From Bacteroidota bacterium (GTDB lineage Bacteria; Bacteroidota; Ignavibacteria; UBA10030; UBA8401): a stretch of 64,000 bases of DNA. A model generated the notes under the pieces. The model saw nothing but the letters and a program-made list of their open reading frames with translations, was not told where the DNA came from and made no database searches. The DNA lies in assembly GCA_021796215.1 (NCBI GenBank), contig JAJYOK010000001.1, forward strand, positions 186,001 through 250,000, in the 5' to 3' direction. The position numbers and the translations under genes were made by a program. This document shows positions 59,804 through 64,000 of the stretch, in pieces (position 1 is the stretch's first letter; the number at the start of each line of letters is the position of its first letter).

Positions 59804-60247
59804 ATGGATCAGCATGAAAAAATTCAGTCAAAGGTTACAAATGGACCGGCTGCTCAAAATTTATCTTCTCCGACGCATGAGCTGCGGGACGCCAATGTCA
59901 AAAACCTGTGGCTGATTGGCGGCGGTTTGTTTGGCGCGGTTTTAATTGTGCTGGCATTGTTGGCCGGGCTGTTTGCATTTTACACGCATCACACAACTGC
60001 ACCGGACACAAAAGCATCCACATTTATTGTGCCGGATAACACCGCTCCGGGTCCGCACATTCAGTCTGATCCGCATGAGGATTTGTTGAAGCTGCGCGCT
60101 TCGGAAGATTCGGTGCTCACCAGCTACGGCTGGGTTGACAAAAATACCGGAGTCGCGCGCGTGCCGATTTCTGTTGCAATGAAGATGATTGTAAAGAAAG
60201 GCCTTCCGGTGAGAAATCAACAGGAAGAGTCAAAGGTGAAAGAATGA
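59804..60247 (+). CDS. Small membrane-anchored protein of the ACIII/cox operon
   Basis: 147 aa; one TM; ASEDSVLTSYGWVDKNTGVARVPISVAMKMIVKKGLPVR; overlaps the downstream gene. Confidence 0.75.
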   Translation: MDQHEKIQSKVTNGPAAQNLSSPTHELRDANVKNLWLIGGGLFGAVLIVLALLAGLFAFYTHHTTAPDTKASTFIVPDNTAPGPHIQSDPHEDLLKLRASEDSVLTSYGWVDKNTGVARVPISVAMKMIVKKGLPVRNQQEESKVKE

Positions 60248-61116
60248 AAGGAATCAATTGTGTCTATAAGGCGGCGCACAGGTCTGTGTCCGCAATTATT
60301 GGTGTTAGTGTTGCGATGCTGTTCATGATGGTCTCTTCACATCCTGCGGAAGCACAGCTGAATTCAACTCAGGTTTTCAATAATGTTAAGTTCGATCAAA
60401 AATTGAATTCACAAGTTCCGCTCGATTTAGCTTTTCGCGATGAAACAGGAAAGCACGTGCAGCTGAAAGATTTTTTCCATGGCAGGCCTGTTGTGTTGTC
60501 GCTCGTCTATTACCAATGTCCGATGCTTTGCACGCAGGTATTGAACGGCATGACGCAATCCTTCAACTCGCTCAAGTTTTCACTCGGAAAGGACTTCGAT
60601 GTCGTTACTGTCAGCATAGATCCGAAGGAAACACCGGATCTTGCGGCGGATAAGAAGAAAGAATATCTGCGCATGTACGGCAATCGCCCCGGCTCCGAAG
60701 AGGGCTGGCATTTTTTGACCGGCGAAAAACCTCAGATTGATTCTCTCGCCGACGCTGTCGGTTTTCGGTATCTGTATGACGCGAAGACCGATATGTTTGC
60801 TCATCCGAGCGGCATCATGGTGCTGACGCCTGAAGGAAAAGTGTCACGATATTTATTTGGCGTCGAGTATTTGCCGAAAGACCTTCAATTCTCACTGATA
60901 GATGCATCGTCACGAAAAATCGGTTCGCCGGTTGATCAGCTATTGCTTTTGTGTTACCATTACGATCCAACGACTGGAAAATACGGAGTGGTGATAGCGA
61001 ATATCTTTCGTGCCGCCGGTGCTGTCACGATTGTCGTGCTCGGCACAGTGCTGCTAATTTTTTTCCGGCAGGAAAAGAAAAAATCTCCGAAACAGGATGC
61101 ACAACAACACACGTGA
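60244..61116 (+). CDS. SCO1/SenC family copper chaperone
   Basis: 290 aa; LVYYQCPMLCTQVL (CxxxC), VSIDPKETPDLAADKK, SGIMVLTPEGKVSRYLFGV. Confidence 0.93.
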   Translation: MKGINCVYKAAHRSVSAIIGVSVAMLFMMVSSHPAEAQLNSTQVFNNVKFDQKLNSQVPLDLAFRDETGKHVQLKDFFHGRPVVLSLVYYQCPMLCTQVLNGMTQSFNSLKFSLGKDFDVVTVSIDPKETPDLAADKKKEYLRMYGNRPGSEEGWHFLTGEKPQIDSLADAVGFRYLYDAKTDMFAHPSGIMVLTPEGKVSRYLFGVEYLPKDLQFSLIDASSRKIGSPVDQLLLLCYHYDPTTGKYGVVIANIFRAAGAVTIVVLGTVLLIFFRQEKKKSPKQDAQQHT

Positions 61117-61155
61117 TGTATGCTTTTATAAAATATCGAACTGAATTCTCCGACT

Positions 61156-62112
61156 ATGTTTAATATTCCACTTTTTCCGACAGAAGCTTCGACGACCGCC
61201 AGCCGTGTAGACCTGTTGTTCTTCGCGCTGATGGGGATTATTGTGCTGTTTACGACGTTGATTTTTGTCGGCGTGATTTTCTTTTCCATCCGGTACCGGC
61301 GCGGTTCGCGGGCAAGCAGAAAGGGAGCGACATCGGAAAATATGAAGCTCGAGCTTGCATGGACGATCATTCCGCTCTGCATCACGATGGGAATTTTTAT
61401 CTGGGCGTCGAAGTTATATTTCGACATGCATGTGCCTCCGAAAAATGCGATGGACATTTATGTTGTCGGCAAACAGTGGATGTGGTACATTCAGCATCCT
61501 GAAGGAAACCGCGAGATCAATACACTGCATGTGCCTCTTGGCAAACCGGTGCGTTTGATTTTAACATCGCAGGATGTGATTCACGATTTTTTCATTCCGG
61601 CATTTCGCGTGAAGCAGGACGTGATTCCGGGCCGGTATACAACGGAATGGTTTCAGGCAACGAAGCTTGGAGAGTATCATCTCTTCTGTGCGCAGTATTG
61701 CGGAACGGGGCACGCGCAAATGGTCGGTACGGTGATTGTCATGCAGCCGTGGGAATACGAACAGTGGCTTGCAGGAAAATCGAGCGGCGTGACAATGTCA
61801 AGTTCCGGCGAGCAGCTTTTTACACAGTTCGGTTGTGTGACCTGCCATCGCTCGGATAATACGGGACGCGGCCCGACGCTTGTCGGATTGTTCGGAAAGA
61901 AAGTGTTATTGCAGACAGGCCAAACAGTGGTCGCGGATATGGATTACATCCGCGAATCTATTCTCGACCCGAGGGCGAAGGTCGTCGCTACGTATCAGCC
62001 GATTATGCCGACATTCAAATCTCAGATCGATCAAGCGCAGTTAATGCAGTTAATTGAATATGTGAAGTCGCTCGGAGGTTCACAGTCGGCTTCGAAAGGA
62101 AATAAGAAATGA
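61156..62112 (+). CDS. coxB: Cytochrome c oxidase subunit II with fused C-terminal cytochrome c domain (caa3-type)
   Basis: 318 aa; CuA motif [13 protein letters not shown]-terminal [18 protein letters not shown]. Confidence 0.96.
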   Translation: MFNIPLFPTEASTTASRVDLLFFALMGIIVLFTTLIFVGVIFFSIRYRRGSRASRKGATSENMKLELAWTIIPLCITMGIFIWASKLYFDMHVPPKNAMDIYVVGKQWMWYIQHPEGNREINTLHVPLGKPVRLILTSQDVIHDFFIPAFRVKQDVIPGRYTTEWFQATKLGEYHLFCAQYCGTGHAQMVGTVIVMQPWEYEQWLAGKSSGVTMSSSGEQLFTQFGCVTCHRSDNTGRGPTLVGLFGKKVLLQTGQTVVADMDYIRESILDPRAKVVATYQPIMPTFKSQIDQAQLMQLIEYVKSLGGSQSASKGNKK

Positions 62113-63725
62113 GCACAAGCGGCAGCGAAAATCATACGAATTATTTAAATGATGGGTACGGTGTGAAGTCGTGGCTGCTGACGACAGACCACAAGCGCAT
62201 CGCCATTTTGTACATGATTTCGATAACACTCTTTTTCATGATCGGCGGTTTTTTTGCGCTGGTCATTCGTTTGACGCTTCTTTCTCCCAACGGAACGCTC
62301 GTTTCGGCAGACACGTACAACAAGATGTTTACGATGCACGGCGTCACGATGATTTTCTTTTTCCTCATTCCGTCCATCCCGGCAGTGCTCGGCAATTTCC
62401 TCGTGCCGATGATGATTGGCGCACGCGATCTTGCATTTCCGAAACTGAATTTATTAAGCTGGTACATTTATGTGCTTGGCGGTATCTTTACACTTTCTGC
62501 GATGGTGCTCGGCGGTGTTGATACCGGCTGGACATTCTATACGCCGCTCAGCAGCGGTTATTCGCACACGAATGTTGTTCCGACAGTCATCGGAGTTTTC
62601 ATCGTCGGGTTTTCTTCGATTCTTACCGGATTGAATTTTATTGTCACGATTCATAAGATGCGCGCGCCGGGATTGACGTGGTTCCGGCTGCCGCTTTTCA
62701 TTTGGGCCCACTATGCAACGAGCGTGATTCAGGTTTTGGGAACGCCGGTCATTGCAGTGACGCTTGCGCTTGTCGGATTTGAACGCATTACCGGAGTCGG
62801 AATTTTCGATCCGAATATCGGCGGCGACCCGATTCTGTTTCAGCATTTGTTCTGGTTCTATTCTCATCCCGCCGTGTACATTATGGTTCTTCCTTCGATG
62901 GGTATCGTGAGCGAAGTCGTTACGTGCTTCTCGCAGCGCAAATTGTTCGGTTACCGGCAGATGGCGTTTGCAAGCATGGCAATTGCGGTGTTTGGATTTC
63001 TTGTGTGGGGACATCACATGTTCGTCAGCGGTCAGTCGGTGTATGCCGGGATGGCATTTTCCGCTCTGAGTTTTCTTGTTGCTATTCCATCTGCAGTGAA
63101 AGTATTTAATTGGACGGCGACGTTGTACAAAGGAACTATTCGTTTCAACACACCGATGTTGTACGCGTTCGGTTTCATCGGCTTATTTACTATTGGCGGA
63201 TTGACGGGAATTGTTCTTGCTACTCTTCCGGTGGATGTGCACGTGCACGATACCTATTTTGTTATTGCACATTTCCATTACATTATGGTCGGCGGCGCTG
63301 TGATGGGCTACATGGCGGGGCTGCATTTTTGGTGGCCCAAAATAACGGGGAAGTTATATCCTGAAGGACTGGCAAAATTTTCTGCGTTGACATTATTTGT
63401 TGGATTCAATCTGACATTTTTCCCGCAATTCATTCTCGGCTATTTAGGGATGCCGCGCCGCTATCATATCTATCCGCCGGAATTCCAGGTACTGAATGTT
63501 CTTTCAACGGCAGGCGCGTCAATTCTCGGGCTTGGGTACATTATTCCGTTCTTTTATTTCATGTGGTCTCTGCGAAAAGGAAAAGTCGCCGGCAATAATC
63601 CGTGGAATGCAAAGGGATTGGAATGGCTCACGCCCTCGCCGCCGCCGACATTTAATTTTGACAAGACGCCGGTTGTTACCGAAGAAGCATACGCATATCC
63701 TGAGGAGGACCTTGCCGGTGGATAA
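62109..63725 (+). CDS. coxA: Cytochrome c oxidase subunit I
   Basis: 538 aa; [41 protein letters not shown]. Confidence 0.98.
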   Translation: MSTSGSENHTNYLNDGYGVKSWLLTTDHKRIAILYMISITLFFMIGGFFALVIRLTLLSPNGTLVSADTYNKMFTMHGVTMIFFFLIPSIPAVLGNFLVPMMIGARDLAFPKLNLLSWYIYVLGGIFTLSAMVLGGVDTGWTFYTPLSSGYSHTNVVPTVIGVFIVGFSSILTGLNFIVTIHKMRAPGLTWFRLPLFIWAHYATSVIQVLGTPVIAVTLALVGFERITGVGIFDPNIGGDPILFQHLFWFYSHPAVYIMVLPSMGIVSEVVTCFSQRKLFGYRQMAFASMAIAVFGFLVWGHHMFVSGQSVYAGMAFSALSFLVAIPSAVKVFNWTATLYKGTIRFNTPMLYAFGFIGLFTIGGLTGIVLATLPVDVHVHDTYFVIAHFHYIMVGGAVMGYMAGLHFWWPKITGKLYPEGLAKFSALTLFVGFNLTFFPQFILGYLGMPRRYHIYPPEFQVLNVLSTAGASILGLGYIIPFFYFMWSLRKGKVAGNNPWNAKGLEWLTPSPPPTFNFDKTPVVTEEAYAYPEEDLAGG

Positions 63726-64000
63726 CGAGCAATTAACACACGAGACGCGGTCATTTGTCGCTCATCAATTCGACGATCTCGAGCAGCAGAAGGAAGCCGG
63801 CACGCTCGGCATGTGGGCATTTCTTGCCACGGAAATTCTTTTCTTCGGCGGAATGTTCATGGCGTATTTCGTGTACCGCTTTTCGTATCCTCAGGTGTTT
63901 GCTGCCGCGAGCCAGTATATGGATGTCGCGCTTGGCGGTGTCAATACCGGAGTTCTTCTTGTGAGCAGTTTAACAATGGCACTTGCCGTTCACGCGGCGC
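63718..64000 (+). CDS. coxC: Cytochrome c oxidase subunit III, truncated by window end
   Basis: GTG start overlapping the coxA stop: [61 protein letters not shown]. Confidence 0.9.
   Translation, partial: MDNEQLTHETRSFVAHQFDDLEQQKEAGTLGMWAFLATEILFFGGMFMAYFVYRFSYPQVFAAASQYMDVALGGVNTGVLLVSSLTMALAVHAA

Noticed and set aside
1-64000. CRISPR arrays, rRNA or tRNA genes
   Set aside because: No regularly spaced direct repeats and no recognisable rRNA/tRNA segments were seen by eye; tRNAscan-SE, Infernal and a CRISPR finder would be needed to exclude them

Overview
A 64-kb bacterial chromosomal window. Protein motifs and gene content suggest the Bacteroidota/Chlorobiota/Ignavibacteria superphylum (inference: type IX secretion, YPNPFNP-type C-terminal sorting domains, alternative complex III). 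From left to right: the tail of a secreted Ig-like protein; a pirin; a GLUG-repeat type IX cargo gene bracketed by two ~145-bp direct repeats; a compact type I restriction operon hsdR-hsdS-X-hsdM in which X looks like a PrrC/RloC-type anticodon nuclease; a TonB receptor with a C39-peptidase cargo and a transglutaminase protein; a housekeeping block (polyprenyl synthase, tatC, glyA, rpiB, OMP/lipoprotein pair, gmhB-like, glgA); an envelope/T9SS block (porU, porV, an M6-like protein with a degenerated zinc site, an MA-peptidase/PD40/barrel fusion, DUF5683-like, two LptF/G permeases separated by an IS200-like/RAYT transposase, sprA, secG); a ferredoxin-reductase-like gene broken by an A7 frameshift; and the alternative complex III operon actABCDEF-sco-coxBAC, cut by the window end. 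The items most worth a second look are the PrrC-like gene inside the hsd operon, the M6 pseudo-peptidase, the transposase bracketed by an 18-bp inverted repeat, the repeat-flanked GLUG cassette (a related repeat also forms the 3' end of actB), the structured leader with promoter and terminator ahead of porU, and several strong unannotated hairpin clusters, including one with interleaved stems. All annotation is by eye; no database search was run.
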